Origin: Fictibacillus norfolkensis
GTDB taxonomy: Bacteria > Bacillota > Bacilli > Bacillales > Fictibacillaceae
DNA length: 64,000 nucleotides
Direction of reading: 5' to 3'
Assembly (NCBI RefSeq): GCF_014836645.1
Contig: NZ_JACSQM010000001.1
Span: 186,001 to 250,000 of the forward strand
Of the stretch, positions 1 to 8,516 are shown in pieces. The position numbers were made by a program, and so were the translations under genes. Every line of letters starts with the position of its first letter. The first letter of the stretch is position 1. Below the pieces are notes generated by a model, which saw only the letters and a program-made list of their open reading frames with translations, ran no database searches and was not told where the DNA came from.

Positions 1-1353
1 TGATAGAACAATACCTTTCTTTTCAGCTTTCGGCTGAAGAATCTCAAAGGTATCGTTTACTAAAGCACCTAGATCAATAGATTGAGTTTCTAGGTGAAAA
101 CCTTGTTCACTTTTAGAAAGATCTAACAAGTCTTGGATAAGCGCCTGTAGCCTATCACTTTCATTTAACATGATCGTTAAAAACTTATTTCGATACTCTT
201 CGTTTTCACCTGCACCGTCTAATAAAGTCTCAGCAAAACCTTTTAAAGAAGTGATCGGCGTTTTAAGTTCATGTGAGACATTAGCTACGAAATCTTTTCT
301 TACTTGCTCGAGTTTCTTAAGCTCTGTAATATCGTGAAAAACAAGCACGATTCCTTTTAGCTTCCCTCTTGCGTTCATGACAGGCGCACTATAGACATCA
401 AAATGTTTTGTATCGATGTGAATAGGGATCACCGTATTTCTTCTCACCTTTTTTTCAGTTAAATACGTTTCTTTCACAATATCCTTGATGGATGTGTATG
501 GAAATACTTCATAGAAGAGATGACCCGTCCAATAATCTGTATGTTCCTTAAACAGTTCTTTGAACGTTTTGTTTACTAAGTTGATATAGCCATTTTTATC
601 AATAAGAATAAGTCCGCTTCCCATGTTCTCGATCAATGTTATCAAGCGATCATGCTGAGATTCTTGGGATTTTGTCATTTTCTCTAAGTTTCGTGCTAAA
701 ACGTTTAACGAGTAGTTTAACTCTCCGATATCTTCTCCAAAATACTCATAGGTTCTCGCTTTAAAATTACCTTTTGCAAGCTCTTTCGCAGTCTGAGTCG
801 CTTCTTCAACAGGTCTGACAATCTTATGGATCACTTTAAGAGACACGTATAAAATGATGATAAAGCAGATCAGGAAACCGATCGACATCATGATCCAAAT
901 CGATCTCTCTTCAGATTCCGCAGCACCTTCAGGAATTGCAAACTGTATATATCCTGTTTCATCTTTCTTTTTTAACGTATAAAACAATTTACCATTCTCA
1001 TTCTTAATAACAAGATTTTGGTCATTCATTCTTTTATCTTTTGGGTAATACAGAGACATGTTTCTTGGACTGTCTCCGTCAGATGTGTATTTTACATTCC
1101 AATCTGAATCGAGGACATAAATCTCACCTTTAAGATCTTTAGAGGCCGTTCTTAATAAGTTCGTTATAGTAGTCTTAGATTTTTCTGTCTTAAGAACTTG
1201 TTCAATTAGGCTTAATTCACCTTTATAAAATTCCATGCGCTTATCTTTCACACTATGGTGAACAATGTTCCCCATTATTAGAGCTAATAGAATAAAAACC
1301 AATAAAATACCGAGCAGGAAAAAGGTAAGTACCCGGTTTTTAAAATCATGCAT
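1..1353 (-). CDS. phoR: Phosphate-regulon sensor histidine kinase PhoR (C-terminus beyond window)
   Basis: Membrane histidine kinase that phosphorylates PhoP under phosphate limitation. The 451 codons read without a stop from the window edge. Visible parts are a first membrane segment (about residues 8-28), an extracytoplasmic sensor region, a second membrane segment (about 152-171), a HAMP-like linker, a PAS-like region (about 235-345) and the H-box SHELKTP with the phospho-accepting histidine at about 361. The reading frame leaves the window before the N, G1 and G2 boxes, so the ATPase domain is missing here only because of the window boundary. The start ATG overlaps the phoP stop (TAATG), indicating translational coupling. 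Identity rests on this architecture and on pairing with phoP. Confidence 0.93.
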   Translation of the reverse strand, partial: MHDFKNRVLTFFLLGILLVFILLALIMGNIVHHSVKDKRMEFYKGELSLIEQVLKTEKSKTTITNLLRTASKDLKGEIYVLDSDWNVKYTSDGDSPRNMSLYYPKDKRMNDQNLVIKNENGKLFYTLKKKDETGYIQFAIPEGAAESEERSIWIMMSIGFLICFIIILYVSLKVIHKIVRPVEEATQTAKELAKGNFKARTYEYFGEDIGELNYSLNVLARNLEKMTKSQESQHDRLITLIENMGSGLILIDKNGYINLVNKTFKELFKEHTDYWTGHLFYEVFPYTSIKDIVKETYLTEKKVRRNTVIPIHIDTKHFDVYSAPVMNARGKLKGIVLVFHDITELKKLEQVRKDFVANVSHELKTPITSLKGFAETLLDGAGENEEYRNKFLTIMLNESDRLQALIQDLLDLSKSEQGFHLETQSIDLGALVNDTFEILQPKAEKKGIVLS

Positions 1354-2063
1354 TATTGAGGCTCCTCTAGCTTATAACCTAATCCCCTTATGGTTTTAAT
1401 ATAAATCGGCTTGCGTGTATTATTCTCGATCTTCTCTCTTAGATGACTGATATGCACATCAACAATTCGTGTATCACCTACAAAATCATAGTTCCAAACT
1501 GCAGAAAGCAGCTGTTCCCTCGAAAGTACACGGCTCTTGTGTCTAGCAAGATAGACGAGCAGTTCAAATTCTTTTGGTGTAAGTTCTAATGCTTTCTCCT
1601 TAAAATATGCTTCATAGTTTTCCGGATAAATATCAACTTCACCAATTTTAAGGTGCTCTACTTCTTCTTTTTTCTTTTCTGATTCTGTATTGACTGATGT
1701 TGACCTGCGGAGAATTGCCTTTACCCTTGCAACTACTTCTCTTGGACTGAATGGTTTCGTCATGTAATCGTCCGCGCCTAACTCAAGGCCCAAAACTTTA
1801 TCAAACTCATCATCCTTAGCCGTTAACATGAGAATAGGAATATTTAATTTTCTCAGACGAAGTTCTTTGCATACTTCTATTCCATCCATTTCTGGCAGCA
1901 TAAGGTCTAATATGATTAGATTAGGTTCTTCGCTTTCCGCTTTTTTTAATCCACTCTTGCCATCCATTGCCGTAACTACTTGAAATCCTGCTTGTTCTAA
2001 GTTAAATTGCAACAATGTTGAGATCGAAATTTCATCTTCTACTACGAGTAACTTTTGGCTCAT
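1353..2063 (-). CDS. phoP: Phosphate-regulon response regulator PhoP
   Basis: OmpR-type response regulator, 236 aa, that controls phosphate-starvation genes. The N-terminal receiver domain has the acidic pair E9/D10, phospho-accepting D53 in LDLMLP, and K103 in YMTKPFSP. The C-terminal winged helix (about 135-235) ends with the usual IRGLGYKLE motif. Two ATG codons stand side by side. The second is chosen because the ribosome site AAAGGTGGG is too close to the first. The gene lies directly before phoR and overlaps it by one base. An array of Pho-box-like hexamers lies upstream, suggesting autoregulation. Confidence 0.95.
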   Translation of the reverse strand: MSQKLLVVEDEISISTLLQFNLEQAGFQVVTAMDGKSGLKKAESEEPNLIILDLMLPEMDGIEVCKELRLRKLNIPILMLTAKDDEFDKVLGLELGADDYMTKPFSPREVVARVKAILRRSTSVNTESEKKKEEVEHLKIGEVDIYPENYEAYFKEKALELTPKEFELLVYLARHKSRVLSREQLLSAVWNYDFVGDTRIVDVHISHLREKIENNTRKPIYIKTIRGLGYKLEEPQ

Positions 2064-2111
2064 CATATTCCCACCTTTTTACGACTTGTACAAATTCATC
2101 ATACTATTTTT

Positions 2112-2179
2112 TTTATAGTGTGTACAAAAAACGCAAAATTTTCATAGTGGATTTACATATCCTTAACACTACCTTTACA
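2112..2179 (-). promoter_or_regulatory. Putative PhoP-binding array and phoP core promoter
   Basis: Four hexamers repeat at exactly 11-bp intervals on the + strand: TTCATA (2141), TTTACA (2152), TTAACA (2163) and TTTACA (2174). The Bacillus Pho box is TT(A/T/C)ACA repeated about every 11 bp, so three match well and one is degenerate. A possible phoP -10 (TATAAA on the - strand) lies at 2112-2117, which puts the array about 36-74 bp upstream of a start of transcription. The repeats run opposite to phoP transcription. Autoregulation is inferred. Confidence 0.6.
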
Positions 2180-2232
2180 TTGGATAGGTTTTTTTGTGTT
2201 TTTTTAGTTCCAATAAGCCATTTCATAAAAAT

Positions 2233-2254
2233 AAACCTTTCAAATGAAAGGTTT
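2233..2254 (-). terminator. Terminator after the MaoC-like gene
   Basis: Perfect 9-bp stem (AAACCTTTC/GAAAGGTTT) with a 4-base loop, overlapping the stop codon of the upstream gene and followed by a short T run on the - strand. Confidence 0.7.
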
Positions 2255-2729
2255 AAAAATTTTCCATCGTATTAGATGTAATTGATTTTGGAGCATATGG
2301 AGGACAAACTTGCAAAGTACTCTTTAACACTTCGATCCCTTCCTCGTTCTGTGCTCTAACGATCATATGCACAATATGTTCTTCTCTATTTACTTCGGTA
2401 ATTTCAAACAAAAAGGTTAATTGGGAATAATGATAAACGGGTTTGATAAATGTGAAACTTGATTCAACGATCGAACTTCCAGGACCCGGTAAATATTTCG
2501 ATACAGCCGATGTAACCATTCCCATTAACATGATCTGTGGAACAACGGGCTTTTTATAAGGTGTCAATGTTGCGTAATCGTGTTGGATGAATAGTGGGTT
2601 GTTGTCGTTCGTTAAGCCTAAATACAAAAGAAGATCTTTATCTTCAATCGTTTCTTGCATCTCTAATTTTTCACCAGCTTGAATCTCATCTATCTTTCTT
2701 CCAAGTTTTCGTTTTTTTCCGATCAGCAT
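2253..2729 (-). CDS. MaoC-like hotdog-fold protein with altered hydratase motif
   Basis: Small protein of 158 aa resembling MaoC/R-specific enoyl-CoA hydratases. The family signature G-D-x-N-P-x-H appears here as residues 41-47, N-D-N-N-P-L-F. The aspartate is kept, but the expected catalytic histidine is phenylalanine (F47), with a histidine three residues later (H50). It may therefore not be a normal hydratase. The start is an ATG preceded by AGGGG at 7-bp spacing. The gene sits between phoP and mdh, has its own terminator, and a perfect cre site lies about 20 bp upstream. Substrate unknown. Confidence 0.75.
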   Translation of the reverse strand: MLIGKKRKLGRKIDEIQAGEKLEMQETIEDKDLLLYLGLTNDNNPLFIQHDYATLTPYKKPVVPQIMLMGMVTSAVSKYLPGPGSSIVESSFTFIKPVYHYSQLTFLFEITEVNREEHIVHMIVRAQNEEGIEVLKSTLQVCPPYAPKSITSNTMENF

Positions 2730-2748
2730 TTAATGACCCCTCTCTTGA

Positions 2749-2762
2749 TGATAACGCTTTCA
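2749..2762 (-). promoter_or_regulatory. Perfect cre site (CcpA operator) before the MaoC-like gene
   Basis: The 14-mer TGATAACGCTTTCA matches every fixed position of the consensus TGWNANCGNTNWCA. It lies between the mdh terminator and the ribosome binding site of the MaoC-like gene, a position expected to repress transcription. The regulator gene ccpA is in the same window. Confidence 0.75.
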
Positions 2763-2778
2763 TTATTAATAGGAGAAA

Positions 2779-2802
2779 AGATTCGGGGAGTTGCCCGAAT
2801 CT
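2779..2802 (-). terminator. Terminator of the citZ-icd-mdh cluster
   Basis: Stem AGATTCGGG/CCCGAATCT followed by TTTTC on the - strand, 20 bp after the mdh stop. Confidence 0.75.
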
Positions 2803-2822
2803 CTCACACACTCTTCACACAC

Positions 2823-3761
2823 TTATGCTAATACTTTCATAACTGATTTAACAGATTCAGCCGATTGATCAAGCGCTGCTTTCTCTTCTGCCGTCAGCTC
2901 AAGTTCAATGATTTCTTCTAGTCCGCCACCACCAAGAATCGTTGGAACACCAAGACAGATACCATCGTAACCATACTCACCTTCTAAAAAGGCGATTGAA
3001 GGAAGCACTCTACGTTGGTCTTTTACGATCGCTTCCACCATCTCAACTAAAGAAGCAGCTGGTGCATAATAGGCAGATCCGTTACCTAAGAGATTAACGA
3101 TTTCCCCTCCACCTTTGCGTGTGCGCTCAACAATAGCATCTAAACGCTCTTTAGAGATTAGTTTCTCTAACGGAATTCCACCTGCATAAGAGTAACGTAC
3201 GAGTGGCACCATATCGTCTCCGTGACCACCAAGAACAAAACCAGTTACATCTTTAACTGATACGTTAAGCTCCATAGCCACAAACGTACGGAAACGTGCT
3301 GTATCTAGTATTCCTGATTGTCCGATTACACGGCTTTTAGGAAAACCAGATTCTTTTAATACTGTGTAAGTCATGGCATCAACTGGATTTGTTAAAACGA
3401 TAATCGTGCAATCCGGAGAATGTTTAACGATCTCTTTCGTTACGCTCTTCATGATTCCAGCGTTTGTGTTTACAAGATCATCACGGCTCATACCAGGCTT
3501 ACGAGCAATTCCCGCGGTTATAACCACTACATCAGATTCAGCTGTATCTGCATAATCGCTCGTACCCGTGATCGATGCATCAAAACCTTGAACAGGACTT
3601 GCTTCCATCATGTCTAGCGCTTTACCTTTTGTAGGGTTTTCCATTTGAGGAATATCAACTAAAACTACGTCCCCAACTTCTTTTTGTCCTAAGATAAAAG
3701 CCGTTGTTGCTCCTGTAAATCCTCCACCAATAACCGAAATCTTTTTTCGTTTGTTAGCCAT
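2823..3761 (-). CDS. mdh: Malate dehydrogenase (NAD)
   Basis: Interconverts malate and oxaloacetate in the TCA cycle; 312 aa, the usual length of Bacillus Mdh. The Rossmann motif is [12 protein letters not shown] at about 10-21. The substrate-binding segment is [13 protein letters not shown], and the catalytic histidine lies in [11 protein letters not shown]. The start is the ATG before ANKRKK, with GGAGGG seven bases upstream; an upstream in-frame start lacks a ribosome site. It is the last gene of citZ-icd-mdh, which is cotranscribed in B. subtilis. A weak hairpin separates it from icd. Confidence 0.97.
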   Translation of the reverse strand: MANKRKKISVIGGGFTGATTAFILGQKEVGDVVLVDIPQMENPTKGKALDMMEASPVQGFDASITGTSDYADTAESDVVVITAGIARKPGMSRDDLVNTNAGIMKSVTKEIVKHSPDCTIIVLTNPVDAMTYTVLKESGFPKSRVIGQSGILDTARFRTFVAMELNVSVKDVTGFVLGGHGDDMVPLVRYSYAGGIPLEKLISKERLDAIVERTRKGGGEIVNLLGNGSAYYAPAASLVEMVEAIVKDQRRVLPSIAFLEGEYGYDGICLGVPTILGGGGLEEIIELELTAEEKAALDQSAESVKSVMKVLA

Positions 3762-3810
3762 GTCTTTCCCTCCAGGAACAGTTTTAATAAGCATAAATGA
3801 TGTTGAGAAA

Positions 3811-3829
3811 ACCCCTTATAAAAAGGGGT
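3811..3829 (-). other. Hairpin between icd and mdh
   Basis: ACCCC/GGGGT stem with a 9-base loop, followed by TTTTC on the - strand. It is too weak to be a sure terminator and may attenuate or stabilise the transcript. Confidence 0.45.
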
Positions 3830-3837
3830 CAGTTAGA

Positions 3838-5106
3838 TTACATGTTTTTGATTAGTTCGTCAGCAAACTCAGAACATTTAACTTCTGTAGCGCCGTCCAT
3901 CAAGCGTGCAAAGTCGTAAGTAACAACTTTACTAGCGATTGTGTTTTCCATAGAAGAAAGTACTAATTTAGCAGCTTCTCCCCATCCTAGATGTTCAAGC
4001 ATCAACACACCTGAAAGAATAACAGATGATGGGTTTACTTTATCAAGACCCGCATATTTTGGAGCAGTACCGTGAGTTGCTTCAAAGATTGCATGTCCTG
4101 TTTCGTAGTTGATGTTAGCACCTGGTGCGATACCGATACCACCAACTTGTGCAGCAAGAGCATCAGAGATGTAATCTCCATTTAAGTTCATCGTAGCAAC
4201 TACATCAAACTCAGCTGGACGAGTTAAGATCTGTTGTAAGAAGATATCAGCGATAGAGTCTTTAACAATGATCTTACCTGCAGCTTCAGCATCTGCTTGA
4301 GCTTTGTTCGCAGCATCTTTTCCACTCTCTTCAACAATGCGGTCATACTGAGCCCATGTGAATACTTTGTCACCAAACTCAGCTTCAGCTAACTCATAAC
4401 CCCAGTTTTTGAAAGCACCTTCTGTATATTTCATGATGTTTCCTTTATGAACAAGTGTTACACTCTTGCGTCCTTCGTTGATCGCATACTGAATCGCTGC
4501 ACGAACGAGACGTTGAGTACCTTCTGAAGAAACCGGCTTAATACCGATACCTGAAGTTTCAGGGAAACGAATTTTGTTAGCACCCATTTCATCTTGTAGG
4601 AATTGAATCAATTTTTTAACTTCATCAGATCCACTCGCATACTCGATACCAGCATAGATATCTTCTGTATTCTCACGGAAAATAACCATGTTTGTATCTT
4701 CAGGGCGTTTTACTGGTGAAGGCACACCTTTGAAGTATTGAACTGGACGAAGACAAGTAAATAGATCTAGCTCCTGTCTTAGTGCAACGTTTAAAGAACG
4801 GATTCCTCCGCCTACTGGCGTTGTTAAAGGTCCTTTAATCGCAATTATGTAATCGCGAATCACATCAAGAGTTTCTGCAGGAAGCCATTCACCTGTTTGG
4901 TTAAACGCTTTTTCTCCTGCTAATACTTCTTTCCATACAATTTTTTTCTCACCGTTATATGCTTTTTCAACAGCAGCTTCTAAAACACGTGAAGCTGCAG
5001 CCCAAATATCAGGACCCGTTCCGTCACCTTCGATAAAAGGGATCACCGGTTGATTTGGTACGTTTAATACACCATTGTCGACTGTAATACGTTCTCCGTT
5101 AGACAT
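3838..5106 (-). CDS. icd: Isocitrate dehydrogenase (NADP)
   Basis: Oxidative decarboxylation of isocitrate to 2-oxoglutarate; 422 aa, typical of the bacterial NADP enzyme (B. subtilis Icd is 423 aa). The isocitrate-binding segment is [17 protein letters not shown] (about 106-122), with further conserved regions [14 protein letters not shown] and [11 protein letters not shown]. The serine in IRSLN is the position equivalent to the phosphorylation site of the E. coli enzyme. The ATG is preceded by AGGAGG at 9-bp spacing. It lies between citZ and mdh on the same strand. Confidence 0.97.
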   Translation of the reverse strand: MSNGERITVDNGVLNVPNQPVIPFIEGDGTGPDIWAAASRVLEAAVEKAYNGEKKIVWKEVLAGEKAFNQTGEWLPAETLDVIRDYIIAIKGPLTTPVGGGIRSLNVALRQELDLFTCLRPVQYFKGVPSPVKRPEDTNMVIFRENTEDIYAGIEYASGSDEVKKLIQFLQDEMGANKIRFPETSGIGIKPVSSEGTQRLVRAAIQYAINEGRKSVTLVHKGNIMKYTEGAFKNWGYELAEAEFGDKVFTWAQYDRIVEESGKDAANKAQADAEAAGKIIVKDSIADIFLQQILTRPAEFDVVATMNLNGDYISDALAAQVGGIGIAPGANINYETGHAIFEATHGTAPKYAGLDKVNPSSVILSGVLMLEHLGWGEAAKLVLSSMENTIASKVVTYDFARLMDGATEVKCSEFADELIKNM

Positions 5107-5168
5107 TTCTAAATTCCTCCTAATTCTTGTATTGCATGTACTATACTAGTCTACTAAAAAACATAGGG

Positions 5169-5196
5169 AAAAGAGAAGAAGAATCCCTTCTCTTTT
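5169..5196 (-). terminator. Terminator-like hairpin between citZ and icd
   Basis: Ten-base stem AAAAGAGAAG/CTTCTCTTTT in the 115-bp citZ-icd gap, followed on the - strand by TTTTCCC. It is probably partial, because icd and mdh lie downstream. Confidence 0.55.
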
Positions 5197-5221
5197 TGTG
5201 ATATAACCTATCGTTTTTATA

Positions 5222-6337
5222 TTATCTTTGTTCTAAAGCAACATACTGCTGCATGTCAGGTCCGATATATTCAGCACGAGGGCGAATTAAACGGTTGTTT
5301 TCATATTGTTCTAAGATATGTGCAATCCAGCCAGAAACACGGCTTATCGCAAAGATCGGCGTGAATAGGTCATGGTCGATACCTAAGCTGTGGTAAACAC
5401 TAGCAGAATAGAAATCTACGTTTGGCAGCAAGCCTTTCTTCTGCTTAAGCGTATCATCAATCTTTACGCTCATCGTGTACCATTTTTCTTCACCTGTGAT
5501 AGATGTTAGCTGTTTAGACATTTCACGCAAATGTTTTGCACGTGGATCGCCGTTCTTGTATACACGGTGACCAAAGCCCATGATCTTTTGTTTGTTCTCA
5601 ATCGCGTTGTCCAAGTAAGATTCTACATTTGCTTCTTCACCGATCTCAGATAGCATCTTCATTACTTGTTCGTTTGCTCCACCATGAAGTGGTCCTTTTA
5701 AAGCACCGATCGCTGCTGTAATTCCTGAATAGATATCAGAAAGAGTAGCCACACAAACACGTGCAGTGAACGTGGATGCATTTAGCTCATGATCAGCATG
5801 TAAAACTAATGCTTTGTTAAAAGCTGTTTCAGAAATTTCATCAGGCTCTTTACCTGTTAGCATATATAGGAAGTTAGCTGCATAGCTAAGTTCTTTTTTA
5901 GGAGCAATCGGATCTTTTCCTTCCCTAATACGTGCAAATGCCGTTACAAGTGATGACATCTGTGCTTGAAGACGGATGGCTTTTTTGTAGTTTCCATCTG
6001 TAGACATATCCTCTGCTTCTGGATCATACATCGCTAATGTTGACACGATTGTACGCAATACAGTCATAGGATGTGTATTCTTCAAAGGAAGCGATTTCAT
6101 TTGTTCCAACAATTCTGCAGGCAGCTCAGTAGCTTCAGCAAGCTCTGATTTAAATGATTCAAGTTCAGATTGGGAAGGCAGTTTACCATTCCAAAGCAAG
6201 TATACAACTTCCTCAAAAGTTGCATGTTCAGCTAAGTCATCAATGCTATATCCTCTATAGGTTAATACATCGTCAATGATAGAGCTGACAGAAGATGTCG
6301 TTGCAACAATTCCTTCTAATCCTCTTGTAGCTGTCAT
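5222..6337 (-). CDS. citZ: Citrate synthase (type II family, major)
   Basis: Condenses oxaloacetate and acetyl-CoA; 371 aa, the length of the short Gram-positive citrate synthases. Visible active-site regions are KGPLHGGANE (catalytic histidine), GFGHRVYKNGDPRA (second histidine and substrate contacts) and the aspartate-containing KIDDTLKQKKGLLPNVDF. The ATG has GGAGAG upstream. It is the first gene of citZ-icd-mdh. The 249-bp gap upstream should hold the promoter, but I recognise no convincing cre or CcpC site in it. Confidence 0.96.
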   Translation of the reverse strand: MTATRGLEGIVATTSSVSSIIDDVLTYRGYSIDDLAEHATFEEVVYLLWNGKLPSQSELESFKSELAEATELPAELLEQMKSLPLKNTHPMTVLRTIVSTLAMYDPEAEDMSTDGNYKKAIRLQAQMSSLVTAFARIREGKDPIAPKKELSYAANFLYMLTGKEPDEISETAFNKALVLHADHELNASTFTARVCVATLSDIYSGITAAIGALKGPLHGGANEQVMKMLSEIGEEANVESYLDNAIENKQKIMGFGHRVYKNGDPRAKHLREMSKQLTSITGEEKWYTMSVKIDDTLKQKKGLLPNVDFYSASVYHSLGIDHDLFTPIFAISRVSGWIAHILEQYENNRLIRPRAEYIGPDMQQYVALEQR

Positions 6338-6586
6338 GGCTATCTCTCCTTTTTTTCTGTTATTCTCTCTTCTCCTTTAATTGTTTCACTTTTAAAAAAA
6401 TAGAAAGAGCTTACATTTTCCTTGGAATAAAAAAGCCGGATTCAAGGTTACATTCCCAACTTTTTTAATCTCGAAACTGAGACTTGAAAAATGAAAGACT
6501 ATTTAAAGGAAATGGGACATACACATCAATTATAAACAATAATCTGATATTTGTGAACGGATATCACTTATTTCGTGCGGAAAGCG

Positions 6587-7048
6587 TCATGAACCTGAAA
6601 TCATTCCAACGACTTTCATAGCCATATACGCAATTCCAGCACCGATCAATGGTCCTACAGCCACTCCTTTAAAAAGAGCGACGGCAAGGATTGTTCCAAA
6701 GACTAAAGCAGCTGTAATATGAGGATCATTCTGAAGCAGATGAAGTCCTTTACTTGCGATTACCGCTACGAAAATGCCCGATAATAGAGCAACCCACGCA
6801 TAATAAGAACGCAATGATTCAGACAACTGTTTAAACCCAATCTCACCAGATGCTATCGGTACCAATACGGCAATCGTTATGATCGTCACACCCCAATTTA
6901 TTCCTTTTTGCTGTATAACAGAAAACCATTTATCACCCATACCGGTAAATTTTAACACTAACAAAAATGCTACTGCGACGATTAATGATTGATTTTTTGC
7001 AAGTAAGCCAATAATCAATAATCCTAATAAAAAAAGTAAAGGTCCCAT
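6587..7048 (-). CDS. ytwI: DUF441 family membrane protein (YtwI-like)
   Basis: Small, very hydrophobic protein of 153 aa with about four or five membrane segments and many Gly/Ala residues, closely resembling the DUF441/UPF0756 family. The function is unknown. The ATG is preceded by AAAGGAATG. It is transcribed away from ytvI, with only about 50 bp between the two start codons. In B. subtilis the homologue ytwI occupies the same place between citZ and ytvI. Confidence 0.85.
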   Translation of the reverse strand: MGPLLFLLGLLIIGLLAKNQSLIVAVAFLLVLKFTGMGDKWFSVIQQKGINWGVTIITIAVLVPIASGEIGFKQLSESLRSYYAWVALLSGIFVAVIASKGLHLLQNDPHITAALVFGTILAVALFKGVAVGPLIGAGIAYMAMKVVGMISGS

Positions 7049-7100
7049 AGTTTCATTCCTTTCTCAAAGATGATATGTAGTGAAAAGGCAGGTGGAAAAT

Positions 7101-8219
7101 TTGTATGCTGAACTGACACATCGCTTGTTGCGTATTGGATTTATTCTATTCCTCGCTGTTGCCCTTATTTTTTCTGGCTATTATGTTTCTGCTATTCTTT
7201 ATCCATTCATAGCAGGCGCAATCATAGCACTGATGATCAACCCTTTTGTTGGCTTTATCGTGGATCGATTCAAAGTGAATAGAGCTCTTGCTGTCATTCT
7301 TTCTATATTAGGCCTTTTAGGTGTGATTGTCTTGTTACTAACCTTGCTTATTCAAGAGATGATGACTGGTTTTGCCTATATTGCACATGAATTGCCCGCA
7401 TATATTCAAGAGCTGGTCTTTTATTTTGAACGATCTTTTAAAACGAACGTACTTCCTTTATATCAAGATTTACTCTCCATCTATAGCAAGTTGGGAACGG
7501 ATCAGCAAGAAACGGTAATGGATAATATCGAGAAGATCGGAACCGGCATTACCACAAATGCGTCCAGTATGACACAGGCCGTAATTAATAGTGTCTCTCT
7601 AATGATCGTAAGTCTTCCAACTTTTTTAACGGTATTTATCTTTTCACTGCTTGCTGCTTTTTTTATTAGTAAGGATTGGTATCGTCTAACAGGATTCCTT
7701 AAGGCGATCTTTTCTGAAAAGTTAATCCATACTGTCACAACGGTATATGTAGAACTCCGAAAAGCTTTATTTGGCTTTTTAAAAGCTCAGTTAACCTTAA
7801 TCTCCATAACAGCCTGTATCGTATTAGTAGGTCTCTTGTTGATGCGTATTGACTATGCCGTAACCATATCTGTACTGATCGGAGCGATTGATCTGCTACC
7901 ATACCTTGGGACAGGTGCTGTTTTTCTGCCGTGGATCGCTTATTGCTTCTTGACAGGAAACTACACGCTAACGATCGGACTATCCATCTTGTATGGTGTT
8001 GTCGTTATTCAGCGACAGATCATGGAACCAAAGCTTTTATCACAAACGATCGGACTAGATCCTCTCGCGACTTTAGTTTCTTTATTTGCTGGATTCCAGC
8101 TTCTTGGATTTGTCGGCCTTATCGTAGGACCTGTTATCCTAGTCATTATTCGTGCTCTTTATGAAGCAAAGTTCTTTCATGAGATCTATCAATTTGTTAT
8201 GAAGCCTATACACAAATAA
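7101..8219 (+). CDS. ytvI: AI-2E family transporter-like permease, sporulation protein YtvI
   Basis: Integral membrane protein of the AI-2E/PerM family, about 372 aa, with some eight membrane segments and the conserved C-terminal region (VVIQRQIMEPKLLSQTIGLD, then LATLVSLFAGFQLLGFVGLIVGP). B. subtilis YtvI is a sporulation-associated membrane protein; the transported substrate is not known. The start is uncertain. TTG at 7101 has AGGTGG at a 5-bp spacing and is preferred, while GTG at 7080 gives seven more residues but has no ribosome site. A strong terminator follows directly. Confidence 0.85.
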   Translation: MYAELTHRLLRIGFILFLAVALIFSGYYVSAILYPFIAGAIIALMINPFVGFIVDRFKVNRALAVILSILGLLGVIVLLLTLLIQEMMTGFAYIAHELPAYIQELVFYFERSFKTNVLPLYQDLLSIYSKLGTDQQETVMDNIEKIGTGITTNASSMTQAVINSVSLMIVSLPTFLTVFIFSLLAAFFISKDWYRLTGFLKAIFSEKLIHTVTTVYVELRKALFGFLKAQLTLISITACIVLVGLLLMRIDYAVTISVLIGAIDLLPYLGTGAVFLPWIAYCFLTGNYTLTIGLSILYGVVVIQRQIMEPKLLSQTIGLDPLATLVSLFAGFQLLGFVGLIVGPVILVIIRALYEAKFFHEIYQFVMKPIHK

Positions 8220-8256
8220 AAAGAACGAATGCTTTAAGTGAGCATCGTTCTTTTTG
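8220..8256 (+). terminator. Terminator of ytvI
   Basis: Stem of about 15 bp (AAAAAGAACGA...TGCT pairing with AGCATCGTTCTTTTT, one bulge) ending in a T run directly after the ytvI stop. Confidence 0.9.
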
Positions 8257-8290
8257 TTATGTTTTCGTATTCACAGATGCCCTTTTTAGT

Positions 8291-8420
8291 GGTTGGTTTC
8301 CGCTCCAGGTTGCTCGCTTTCCACGGGGCGACCGGTGAGCCTCCTGCCACTTCGTGCCATTAGGAGTCTCACCTGACCGCTCGTCCCGTAGGAGTCAGCA
8401 ACCTTCCACTACAACCAACT
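8291..8420. repeat. Interspersed palindromic repeat, copy A (full length)
   Basis: About 130 bp with terminal imperfect inverted repeats (GGTTGGTTTCCGCTCC...AGGTTGCT against its complement at the far end) and a long internal stem (ACGGGGCGACCGG...TGAGCCTCCT). Much more GC-rich than its surroundings. The same sequence occurs in opposite orientation at 40729-40865 and in shortened form at 40464-40523. It lies in the gap between the ytvI terminator and the end of fxsA; no coding sequence is apparent. Non-coding and without a transposase. Confidence 0.85.
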
Positions 8421-8516
8421 TGCCAAGAAGAAATTCAAAGAAACTTAAAAGAAGAAATCTTTTAGAAAACAACCTCTTATTATTTGCTAGGTTGACTCTG
8501 TCAGTAACTAGTGACT

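Noticed and set aside
2015-2275. Open frame on the + strand upstream of phoP
   Set aside because: It crosses the Pho-box array and a terminator, has no ribosome site and shows no known protein features.
6338-6586. Possible cre or hairpin regulating citZ
   Set aside because: TGTGAACGGATATCAC and the CCTTGAAT/ATTCCAAGG pairing were considered. The first misses the cre spacing, and the second has a bulge and no T run in a useful place.
8291-8420. Repeat as an insertion sequence or CRISPR
   Set aside because: No transposase and no regularly spaced repeats with spacers; copies are single and far apart.
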